Shown here: positions 10,412 to 20,350 of the stretch, in pieces | Position numbering within the stretch: the first letter of the stretch is position 1 | How the letters are laid out: each line of letters starts with the position of its first letter | NCBI GenBank assembly: GCA_007449985.2 | Contig: VIIQ02000046.1 | Location: 310,001 to 374,000 of the forward strand | Direction of reading: 5' to 3' | DNA length: 64,000 nt | Source of the DNA: Desmodesmus armatus | Taxonomy: Eukaryota > Chlorophyta > Chlorophyceae > Sphaeropleales > Scenedesmaceae | The notes under the pieces: model-generated | The model's input: only the letters and a program-made list of their open reading frames with translations | Told to the model about the DNA's origin: nothing | Databases searched by the model: none | Translations under genes and position numbers: made by a program

Positions 10412-12405
10412 GCACCGGTCCTTTGGTCTCTATAAATGTGTGCATGATGAGAAACACGAGAGCATAATCATCATGTTGCACTTTGCCACCAGCTTCAATG
10501 TGCCCAAGCATCAAATTTACCTAGGTGCCAAAACAACAACACCAGACAATGTTGGGAAACCTTTGCAGCATCCCAGAGCCGGGGCTGGTGTTGACCGCAC
10601 AACAGCACACGCATCACCAGCGTGATTGTCATACGGGCAACCCAACCACACATGTAGTATCTAATGATCAAGTCAAAAGAATGTCAGGTTGTACGCTCAT
10701 GTTAAACTCATGGGCATTGCTGCGCTACCCTCATGCCCAAAACAATAGACAGCCACATGTTGCCGCATCACATCGCCCGATGCGGTACATGCACGAGCCG
10801 ATGATGTTGCTAGCTGGCCAATGTCGTGCAGTCGACTACCCACCTTGGGGCCGGGGGGGAGGGGGAGATGGGGGAAAATTCAACTTACGAGTCTGACGTG
10901 GATTGAATACCCCACGCAACGCCTAGAATGCAGAACAGAATGCAAGCTGCTGCGCATGCAAGCTGCCGTCAATGCTGGATGTAAAGCCGGCTGCTGATGT
11001 TGCTGGATCCCTGCGACAACGCCTTATCACCTGGGCCGTGAGCCTTCTGCTGCCTGCTGCCACTATCGCTATTCACTTTTCTTGCACTAGAATCTCAAGG
11101 TATTACAAAGCTATGGGGATTTCTGCCCCCACCTGTGCTGCTTGACACTGACAGCAGATGCTCACTCCACAAGAAGGCAATTCTAGGCGTGCCTTGCCAG
11201 GCACGCACCCCGGCACATGACCCTCGCACGGTCAGAAGCTCAACAGTCACATGGCACAACTGCCATGCTCACTTGACCACTTGACAGCTGGCCAGTCTCA
11301 GGTGGCACACTCACCCACTGCTGCTCAAGCTACTCTCAGCACTAACGGACAACTCCAAGAGCCAATTGGGCAGCAGCCGGAATCGGGCCTGACAGCGACT
11401 CGACCAATGATGAAGCCAGTTCTCACTTACGAGGATTGTGAATGTTGAAAATGATGTAGTTATAATGAACCACCAATTTTACCCTTGGTGACTGACCCTG
11501 ACATTAACTCTACAGATGCATACTGTTCGTGATGCGTATGTGTCTTACTAAGTGTCTTACTAAGTGTAAGTTAGACACAATGACCATGGTCAGGTTGTAG
11601 TGCCATTTCAACTCAACACCATAGGTTGCACTAAGGCATGCTTCTCGTGCAAACGGCGCCTCCTTCTCGTACTGCTTGAAAGGGGAAGTGCATGGCAACC
11701 ATGTACAAAGACAATTGCGCATCATTTCATGGCTGGCATGAGCTCTCAAGCCTCATCTGTAGCTGAGCTACAAGTGGATCCTTGCCTATTCAATTGACAA
11801 GGTTACTGCTGGGTGCACCCATCGTACGATTTGCATTTGAGGACATTTTGAACCACACTAACACCACAAAACAGCTTCAGTATGATAGAATCCGCAAGAA
11901 TCTGAGGTGGGTGGGGGGGTGTCCAGGCTGACACAATCATGGGTCCATCCGTCAGACTTTTTTGCCCATGAGCTCAGGGTGGGGTAACTTTCTTGTTGTG
12001 GGGCCATTTGACAAAAAACGGCGAAGTTTCGAGACTAACAACACGGCTGCTCGATTACACACTGACAAAACCCTGAGAATGCTTTCTCAGGACCCATACG
12101 GCTCAGAAAGGCAGCACAACACGGCGGTTGACCACGGCGGTTGAGGGCAGTGGCCCAGAATTGCTTACTATTACGTACTGCCGATTTTGCCATACCGAAT
12201 GGTGAAGAGTTGCGAGGAAGGCTATTTTGATGCAAGCATGTCCCAGGGCTGTCCAAGACTCCAGATCTGGGGCTCTGAGAAAACAAGTTTCAAGCCAGGC
12301 CTCAAACGATTGCAGCAAGCTTTCAACATGTAAGAACGACATAACGTTTTTTTTACGTCGTAAGGCTATGAACAGCAGGTTTCGGGGTTTTTGGGGTAAG
12401 GGGAA

Positions 12406-12420
12406 TATTACACTGGTTAG
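12406..12420 (+). repeat. Left candidate terminal inverted repeat
   Basis: TATTACACTGGTTAG, identical to the reverse complement of 19303-19317. A 15 bp match could occur by chance somewhere in a window this size. Its position next to motif clusters at both ends of a recombinase gene is what makes it credible. Confidence 0.5.
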
Positions 12421-12427
12421 GGAAAGT

Positions 12428-12491
12428 GTGCGGACCACTGGCGGACCTAAGCGGACCCTCAGGCAATGACCGGTGCGGACCTGTGCGGACT
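12428..12491 (+). repeat. Left cluster of five gcggac motifs
   Basis: Direct copies at 12428 (gtgcggacc), 12439 (tggcggacc), 12449 (aagcggacc), 12473 (gtgcggacc) and 12483 (gtgcggact). They lie immediately inside the left candidate terminus, as expected of recombinase-binding sites. Confidence 0.8.
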
Positions 12492-12819
12492 CCCTGCCCC
12501 CACCATGACTGGCTCATGCCTTAGCACCCCCTCCTCAATGCCCTCACACCCCCCCAGTGCTGGACTGCATTTGGCCGCTCACAGCAGACAGTCACCCAGT
12601 AAACCTGACGTGGCACCAAAGCACAAGCAATGATATATGCAGCGCGTTCGATCATTAATTTACAACAGAAACAATACTGCAACTGGTAAGGGGCTATGCG
12701 GACGCATAACATCAACGACTGAAGGATCGATCAAACTCGGTGATCAAAACAACAACTTCAAGATCAGCCAACGACCAACTTGCACCACAACCTGGCATCT
12801 TGCGCCCCCAAAACAATTA

Positions 12820-13424
12820 TTAACAACGTGTTGCCGGCCCACAACCCCTGCTCCTTTGGTTGGCCCTGCCAGCCCTGCTGCCAGCCCTGGCCCTCGCCCG
12901 CGGCGGCTGCTGCTCCTGTGCCTCCCCTGCTGCCCCCTCCTCCCCCTCCCCCTGCACCTGCTGCCGGCGCCGCTTGGGCCTGCCGGGCCGTGCAGCACCA
13001 GCAGCTGCAGCTGCCTGGCCAGCAGCTGCCAGGCCGCTGCTGCTGTCACTCTCTGCTGCCACCTTGGTGCCCTTCTTCTTGAGGTACTTGGTGAAGTAAG
13101 CCGAGGGCTTCATCTTGTACTCCAAGTCCAGCGCTGCTGCTGCATCTGCGTAGCTGGCGATGTCATCGGCACTGTGTGCTGCTGTCAGCTGCTTGGCCCT
13201 GCCCTTCACAACTCCCCAGAGCATCCTGTGGTCGCTCCAGCGGCGCTTGTCACACCCCTTGCGCCAGCTGGAGCCTACCTTCTCAAGCTCTATCCGTGTC
13301 TGGCTGTAGCCGGGGGCCTGCTCATCAGTGTACCAGCTGGTGTACTGCCGGAAGGTGGAGAAGGCGCTCATTGCAGGCACAGGGCCAGGCTCAGCCACGC
13401 TGCTCTCGCCCCCAGCTGCGTCCC

Positions 13425-13462
<38 letters not shown>

Positions 13463-14924
13463 CCTGCAGCAGGAGGTATCTGCTGCATGCCTGCCCCAGG
13501 TGGCGCTGGCCCCAACATGCCTCCCAAACCCTGACCTCCCTGCTGCTCTGAGAGCTTTCCTACGATGTAATCCCCCAATGCCACCATGACCTGCGCTGAG
13601 CGTCCCATGTCTGACCTGTAGCCAAGCGCTGCTGCTGTCGCAGGCAACCTGCTGATGGTGGGCTCCAGGAACCCAAAGGGGTTGCCACTCAGCTGCAGGG
13701 CGGGCTGCTGAAGAGCAGCAGCAGCTTGCAAGACAGACTGCTGCTGCTGCTGCTCCTGCTGCAAACCAGCCCGTGCATTGCTGGCCACCTGCTGCTCAAG
13801 GCTATTCAGCAGTGCGAGCCCTTCTGGGCCAACATGCGACCGCAGCTGCTGCAGCAAAGCAGCAGTCGCCTGCTGCTGCTGTCCCTGCTGTTCCTGCTGC
13901 GGCAGCTGCTGTGGCGGCTGCTGGAAGACGTGTTGCTGCTGCTGCTGCTGCGGCAGCTGCTGAAAGAGCTGCTGCTGTGCATGGAGTGGCCAGCCTGCAG
14001 CCGCTGCTGCTGCTGTAGCTGCTGTGGGACCAGGCTGCTGCCAGAGCTGCTGGTTGCCCATGGAATGGCCAGGCTGCAGCCGCGGCTGCTGCTGCTTCAG
14101 CTGCTGTGGGACCAGACCTGCACGCCAAGGCTGTGCGGCACACATGCCAGCAATGTGCTGCTGCTGTTGCTGCTCCTCCTCCTCACCCAGCCACCAGCTG
14201 TGGGTGTGATCACCAGGGGAGACGGCTGCGCGAGCAGCAAACTGTGAGCGAGGCCTCATCCCCCCTGCCGGTGAGTAAAACATGGGGCTGCTGACCATCT
14301 GCTGCTGGTGGCCTGGCTCTTCAACCTCATACATCTGCATGATGTCAGCTGCCTCCTGCCTGCTGTGCTGTGCTGGACCCTGCTGCTGCTGTTGGCGTGG
14401 GCGGCGCTGCTGCTGCTGCTGCTGCTGCTGCTGCCGCGGTGGCTGCCGCTGCCGCAACACACGGGCTTGCCCCTCGGGCATGTCTTCTGGCTCCTGCACA
14501 TGCACAAATGGCATACATGCAGAGGTGATGAGCATTGTCAGCACTTTGCCGGCCCAGGTGTGATTGAAAAGCGGTGATCTTCTCAGGCAGCACAACTGAG
14601 TTTGAATAGCTGGTAGGCACGCGCCTGCTGTCTCTGCAGAAGAAACCCGTGTGAAGTGCACTCCCGCTCACCTCGCTTTCTGCTGCCGACGCCTCCTCAC
14701 TTGCCCCATCTGCCTCTGCTGCTGCCTCTTCCTCAGCAGCAACAAGCTCCTCCCGCTGCTGCTGCAGTTCTGCCAACTGTGCAGCACTGAGGCCATCTGG
14801 GCCACACTTCAGCTGCTGCAGGATAGCAGCCAGTTCCTCTTCTTCAGAGACTGGCTGCTGCTGCCTCTGCTGCTGCAATCCGACCTGGCCATGGCTGCTG
14901 CCTGCAGCTGCTGGTGGCGGCTCG

Positions 14925-14961
<37 letters not shown>

Positions 14962-15777
14962 GTGGTGACGACTCGGCGGCTGCAGCCGCAGTCGCCGTAG
15001 TGCTGCTGGCCTGCAGCTGCTTCTGTGCCTCTTGACGCAGCTCCAGCAGGCCCTGCTGCAACTGCTGCTGCATGTCTGTGACACCCTGAAGGGCCATGCC
15101 CAGCATCTCCTTCTCAGTCACAGGCTTGTCCACCCAAATGGCACCACTGTCCTTGGCCAGCTTGAAGCGCCGCATCTGGTCCCTGGATAATTCACAACAC
15201 AACAGCAGTGGCAGGAACAGTGGCAAAGCAGCGCACTCCAAAAATTGCAAGCACAGCATGTGTAAACACCATGGGTTGCACGTAGGGGCATGTACAAAGC
15301 CTATGGCCCTTACCCCCCCCCCCTCCTGCATCTGCTTGTGTGCTGTCAATCTTACCTGACTAGTGCTGCCTGTGGTCCCTTCAGCAGCAGGTTGTAGACA
15401 GGGTTGTTGGTGTACTTGGTGGGCCTGTCAGGGTCTGTCACCACCTCCAGGAAGTCCTGCCACACCACGCCTGCCAGGTATGGCAACAGGTCTGCCATGC
15501 CCCTTGCTGACACCGGCACTGGCCGCCCAGCGGCATCTGCAGCTGCAATGCTGGCCCTGAAGGCAGCTGCACAGGGCAGCAGCAGGTCGATGATGGGCTG
15601 TGGTGTCAGGACCATGAGCGCAGGCCTCCAGTACTGGTCGTAGGGGTGGGCGTGCGGCCAGTTGCCCATGACCAGCAGGGTCGAAGGCTTGAGGGCTGTC
15701 AGGAGGTACACCCTTGTCAACGAGTGCAAGCGCCAACCGCCAAAGCGGCAGGTGTCCTAGACACACATACACACGCA

Positions 15778-15808
<31 letters not shown>

Positions 15809-18382
15809 ATAGCAGCAGCAGAGTGGCACTTTTGTGTGTGCAGCTGCATCACCAGGGCGTACAACATTATCCTAGCTGAACGAGCATGCAGTATGCATCA
15901 TAGCTACATGTGTAACAAGAATGCATGTCATGCCCATGTCTTGCCCCTCGCCCACTTGATCCCTCCAGTACCCACCTCAGGCACGCCTGCCTCGTCTGCT
16001 TTACGCACAGTGTGGTACCGGGGGGCATGTGTCACCTTCTTGATGCGTATGTCCAGGGCCATGTAGATCTTTGCGAACCGTGCCCTGTGCCCGCCGTACG
16101 ACAGGCTGCTGCTGAAATCCTTCCTGCCGGGCCAGATCTTCACAGTCAGGAAATCCCGGCTGCAGGGGTCAGGGAACACCTCACCACCCAGTGTGAAGCG
16201 GGTCACAAAGTAGCGGCCGAGGGCAGACTGCACATCTAGCAGCGGCTCCTTGTGCCTCAGGCAGCCCTTGGTGGCCAGCTTGCCACCTTGGTTCTTGCCA
16301 AAGGTCTGCAGGATGCCGATCACCCAGCAGTGTGCAGGCCCTGAAGACATGCAAGCAATAACAGCAGCAACATGTGTCAGAACCTGTGCCACAGGCTTGC
16401 AATCAACAGCGTGGCTGCAGCTAAGCAAAGCAAATCCCTTCTGATGAAAATACGTAATGAAGTTGGCATGCAGTATCTCACCTATGCAGGTGCGCAGCAA
16501 GGGTGGTGTGAGCTCACACAGCCGCCGCTCTCGCACGTCATCTCCCCTGCCTGCTGTGAAAGACATGGCTAGCAGCATGCTCAGGTCCCTGGCGTCTATG
16601 GCCTTGGGAGAGGCCAGCGAGTGGTCAGCAATCTTCACAAGGTCGTCCCTGCGAATCACAGCACGACAACAAGGGCGTGCACAGGGAAACAGCATAGGTC
16701 AGTGGGAGGCATGGGTAGATCTGCCACAGCATCTGCACAGCTGCTTTGGTGCATGCTTTGCGGTGACAACACCACATTGCTGTTGACTGCACAGCTCCAG
16801 CATGCACCTCTCCTGCCCTTGAGCACATCTTAATTGGGATGTGGGAAGTGGCTGGCATGAGCGCTTGGAGCTTCATAGCTACAGGTTTGTATGTATGCAT
16901 GCATGTAGGCATGTATGCAGGTGATGTAACCGTAAGCGCATCACTCACGTGCTGAAGGTGGATGCCAGGGTATTGTCCTGCGGGTCGAGGTGTTGCGGAT
17001 CAATCTGCCCTGCCTGAAGCTTGCTGCGCGCCTGGCACTGCTTGTACACCTCAGCATACACTTCATATGCCAGCAGGCCGCGCTTGGGCATGATGCTGCC
17101 ACTGCTGCCGCCCTTTGCACGCAGTTGCAGGCCACGGCCCCTGAACACCGCCTGCAGCATGCTGTGGACCCTCTTGAACATGGCAGTACCTTTGAAGTCT
17201 GCTGCCTCCTTGCCCTGCCACATCACAACACAACAACAAACATAAGTGTGTCAGTTGCAGCTGACAAGTGTCCAGGCGCTGCCTTGGCCTGTTGAGTGTA
17301 CCCCATGCCGCTGTCACACCGGCAGTGCAGGTAAAGAGTTTAAGCCCAACACACACCACTTGACTTCCTCACCTTCAGGCCTGGGTGCCCCTCCAGTATG
17401 TACCAGGTCAGGAACCTGGCGGCCAGGTCAGGCCCATCTGAGCCGGACAGGGTTTCGTCAAAGGGGTTCTTGCGTCGCACGGGGGGCTGTCCAGCAGTCA
17501 TCTGGAACTCGCAGAACGCCTGGAACACATACAGAGGCACCAAGCGCAAAGTCACTAAGGCGTGCAGCTAATGGCAAGATACATTGATGCAAGACATGCA
17601 CATGCTTGTGACATGCACTATAGCCAACGGTCGCAAGTGTGGGGAGTGGGTGTGCTGTTCTACTCAGCCGCTGCCATTCTACTCAGCCGCTGCCATGCTG
17701 TGGGTGCCTGAGTTTGCGTGCACTCACCACAAGGTGCACGCGGAGGCCCTCATACTGGCCTGCAGTGTTGTTGTTCCCGGCCAGCCGTCGCTTCTCCACC
17801 AGCTGCTTCACCTCTGCTGGTGTGTATCTGCAGCAGTGCCAAGCATCAGGTGTGTTTTGGGTGTGCGTGCTGGCTGGAGGAACAAACACAAACGGAAGTT
17901 GTGAAATAGAATCAGCAACACTGCCTCAACACTTGTAAAGCAGCAACACCATCACTGCCTGTCCCACTTTGCCAACACCACTAACAGACATGGAACCAAC
18001 AGACATGGCACAGGCTGGCTGTCTGGCTGGCTCATTACCTTGCTGAGGCTTTTGGCTCCCTGCGTTGCTGGTGTGCATCTGCCTCCTGGTCTGACTCCTC
18101 CTGGCTGTCCTCCGACTCGTCGTAAAGGCCACCCAGGATGTCGTCAGCAAGCTCACTGTCTGCTGCTGTTGGGTCCCACTCGCCGTCCTCCAGGTCTTCC
18201 AGCAGCTCTGGGTCGCTGTCATCATCAAACTGCTGTGCTGCAGCTGCTTTTGGGGCCCTCTTGCGCTTTTGAGGAACGTGTGCATCGTGCTTGGCATCCT
18301 GCTCCTGCACCTGTGCTGCTGATGGCTTTGCAGTGCCTGCTTTGCTTGCAGGAGCTTGTTTGCCTTTGCTGCCCCGACCCAT
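12820..18382 (-). CDS. Crypton-like tyrosine recombinase with GCR1_C domain (1,324 aa)
   Basis: Nine exons (18382-18039, 17827-17728, 17519-17373, 17214-16949, 16648-16482, 16340-15976, 15756-15356, 15182-14672, 14493-12820) join in phase from an ATG (MGRGSKGKQ). Residues 1-115 are acidic and low complexity. The recombinase core spans about 200-600 and shows the catalytic set: first Arg in TAGRGDDVRERRLCEL (about 320), HxxR in KVTHAPRYHTVRK (about 448), GGWR, and the nucleophile Tyr in RVYLLTALKP (about 480). A long Gln/Ala/Glu-rich linker follows (about 640-1130). Residues about 1140-1235 match the GCR1_C DNA-binding domain (STFRQYTSWYTDEQ, ELEKVGSSWRKGCDKR). A tyrosine recombinase followed by GCR1_C is the signature of Crypton transposons and their domesticated relatives. 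The protein should cut and rejoin DNA through a 3'-phosphotyrosine. The frame is intact and intron-rich, so it may be active or domesticated. The 500-residue linker is unusual. Confidence 0.88.
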
Positions 18383-18623
18383 GACAATCTTAAGGGTCTA
18401 CATTAGCACGTAGAAGCGGGTAACCGAGCTGATATCGTCTCCACAGATTGAACGTGCTGTTGTGATGGAGGTTATGATGGGACTCTAGGTGCCAGTTCAC
18501 AACGATACGCGACGATACAGTGCACAAAGGAAAGCCTCAACATAGAAGGATAACATACGCAGCGCTGCAGCGTTCTCGTTACCCTCACAGGCATGTAACC
18601 TGCAAGTAACCGTTTTTGAAACT

Positions 18624-18719
18624 GTGCGGACTTTGACTAGGTCCGCATGGGTCCGCCAGCCCATTGACCAAGGTCCGCACTTCGCACTATAAGTACTAGT
18701 TAGGCCAAAATAGCGGACT
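18624..18719. repeat. Right cluster of gcggac/gtccgc motifs
   Basis: Copies at 18624 (gtgcggact), 18640 (ggtccgcat), 18650 (ggtccgcca), 18672 (ggtccgcac) and 18711 (tagcggact), in mixed orientation, 240-340 bp upstream of the recombinase ATG. The same nonamer family sits at the left end of the element, so it may be both a recombination and an autoregulatory site. Confidence 0.8.
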
Positions 18720-18783
18720 TTCTGGAAACAACTCCAAACCTTAATCTGACGTTATAGTATGAAAGATTAACATAAAAAATGTC

Positions 18784-19295
18784 CTAATCGGTTTTACTTG
18801 CCCTGGAACCGCTTCCATTTGACTAATCTGTGCATGTTACTGTCCAATGGGCTTAACCCAGAAATGAAAGTCTGGCTAAGGGGGGCACCTTGATCGATTG
18901 TCTGATTAGCCCTTTTTCATACTTACAAACATGTTTGACGTCTAATCTATGCCTAATCTGCCCCAAAAAGGTGAGTAATCGGCCTCAGGTGACATGGGCT
19001 GTTCATCGATCGGTAGCAGAACGCGCCATATGTTGGCCTGATAGGGCCTGGTGCATGTCAAACTTTTATGTTGATAAAACGAAACGTATCAAAACGATTT
19101 ACCATGGTCAGCGCGCGGTGTACGAGTTTACCAGACACTAATCGATCACAGATCAGTTGTGGTGCTCAGTTGGGCAGTGGCGAGGGACACTGGGGCATAT
19201 AAGAGGTGATTAGGCGTTTATTTGATGCACTGATATCGAATATCTCACCGGATTAATGATTAGAGCTGTATGCAGGGAATGACTAGATGCTAATC
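18784..19295. repeat. Eight CTAATC/GATTAG hexamers in 0.5 kb
   Basis: CTAATC at 18784, 18823, 18942, 18953 and 19290; GATTAG at 18904, 19208 and 19258. About 0.25 copies would be expected by chance in 512 bp. The hexamer differs by one base from the GGTTAG end of the candidate terminal repeat. The stretch is AT-rich and has no gene. Confidence 0.75.
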
Positions 19296-19302
19296 TAAGA
19301 GG

Positions 19303-19317
19303 CTAACCAGTGTAATA
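19303..19317 (-). repeat. Right candidate terminal inverted repeat
   Basis: CTAACCAGTGTAATA, the exact reverse complement of the left copy at 12406-12420, flanked by TA on its outer side as on the left. Confidence 0.5.
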
Positions 19318-20350
19318 CTCCTCTAAGTAACTTGTTCAGGGTCATAACTTGGACCAAACAGGGCAGGGCATGCCCTGTTTTGACTGATCTTGTGTGATGG
19401 TCTCTAGCACGTTCATTCATATGGGACCCTGACTGACGTGGTGTAAGGCCACAGCCTCACTCTTGCAACATGCGGGAGACTGACTAGTAGCGTGTGTGCA
19501 GTCAGTCTCCCCACCATTTTGTAAAGATGCGATCAAGAACTGCAGCAGCAAGCGAGCAAGAACTTCATAGCTACAGGTCTATAACGGATGGATTGGTTGA
19601 AGCCAGCCGCCAGTCCAGCGCCACCTTGCCCTGTTGTTTCAACACACCTTGTGCTTTGCGGTGTGTATCATCAAGGGCTATGCCTATTGCAACCTGGCTC
19701 CTTGGTGGTCTGGTTGAGGTTCCGCTGAGATCAGGGGTCCTTCAGCAGCTCATACTGAGTTGTCAAATGTCTTGTTCAAGTTGTGACTGACACAACCAGG
19801 CAAGTAGGGCTGTGTAGGAGGTATGGCGGGGGAGGGCACATGGTGTGGGATGGGAGCTGGTGAGCAGGGTGACCGGTGACCGGGTGTGGATGGGCACCGT
19901 TAACGCACATTTGGGGGCAAGGGGGGGGGGGGGCACAGACGCAAGAAAATGGAAGCAATCCCAGACCACTCTGATACCTGATATGTGTTTTATGACCAGT
20001 GTCAGCGCGGTGGCTTCTGAGTGCATGCGCACGCCATGGTGGCACGACACAATGTCTACATAGAGCAGCCTGGCCGTAGGGTGTGGCCAAAGATTACGGC
20101 TGCTGGCACGTGCCATTTCAACACACCCAATTGCTTGGTGTGGGCTGCCCATGTGCGCCTACTGCAAGGGTGGCATGTTACGTTGCACATGCATGCAGCT
20201 ACCCTGAAGGTCAAGTTGGTTGTTGAGTGCCAAAGCACACAGCTGCGCAAAAAGCAAAAAAGCAAAAAGCGAGGCAATGCTTCTAGCTGAGACCAGCAAA
20301 CACTACACTGCTGACACGTATGGTTGTCTCAACCACAGGAAAAGGCTGCA
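19318..20350. other. Intergenic, no clear gene
   Basis: Contains a 13-G tract (19921-19933) and a plus-strand frame ending at 20290 with a Lys-rich tail (LRKKQKSKKRGNASS) that I cannot join to any exon. Probably 3' flank of the kelch gene. Confidence 0.35.
19921..19933 (+). repeat. Poly(G) tract, 13 bases
   Basis: Uninterrupted run of 13 G; one of several long G/C homopolymers in the window. Confidence 0.95.

Larger units (their letters stand above)
9907..12405. other. Non-coding interval, 2.5 kb
   Basis: No exon or domain is recognisable. The composition is less CAG-rich and slightly more AT-rich than the genic parts. It holds a palindrome cluster (10187-10411), a TATA-like ctataaatg near 10431, a direct repeat (gtgtcttactaa, twice near 11542) and another (cacggcggttga, twice near 12120). 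Confidence 0.4.
12406..19317. mobile_element. Candidate Crypton-type tyrosine-recombinase transposon, 6.9 kb
   Basis: The interval holds a single gene, a Crypton-like tyrosine recombinase on the minus strand. It is bounded by an exact 15 bp inverted match (TATTACACTGGTTAG at 12406-12420; complement at 19303-19317). Just inside the left end are five copies of a gcggac motif. Just upstream of the gene at the right are five more, and the last 0.5 kb at the right carries eight CTAATC/GATTAG hexamers. TA flanks CACTGGTTAG on both sides. Classical Cryptons lack terminal inverted repeats, so the ends are a proposal; the recombinase itself is well supported. Confidence 0.6.

Noticed and set aside
12820..18382. 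Possible phage or bacterial integrase origin
   Set aside because: Nine spliceosomal introns, the GCR1_C domain and eukaryote-style linkers point to a Crypton rather than a prokaryotic integrase.
19494..20290. Plus-strand frames as a separate small gene (Lys-rich end at 20290)
   Set aside because: No consistent exon chain or family resemblance; a basic tail alone is not enough.
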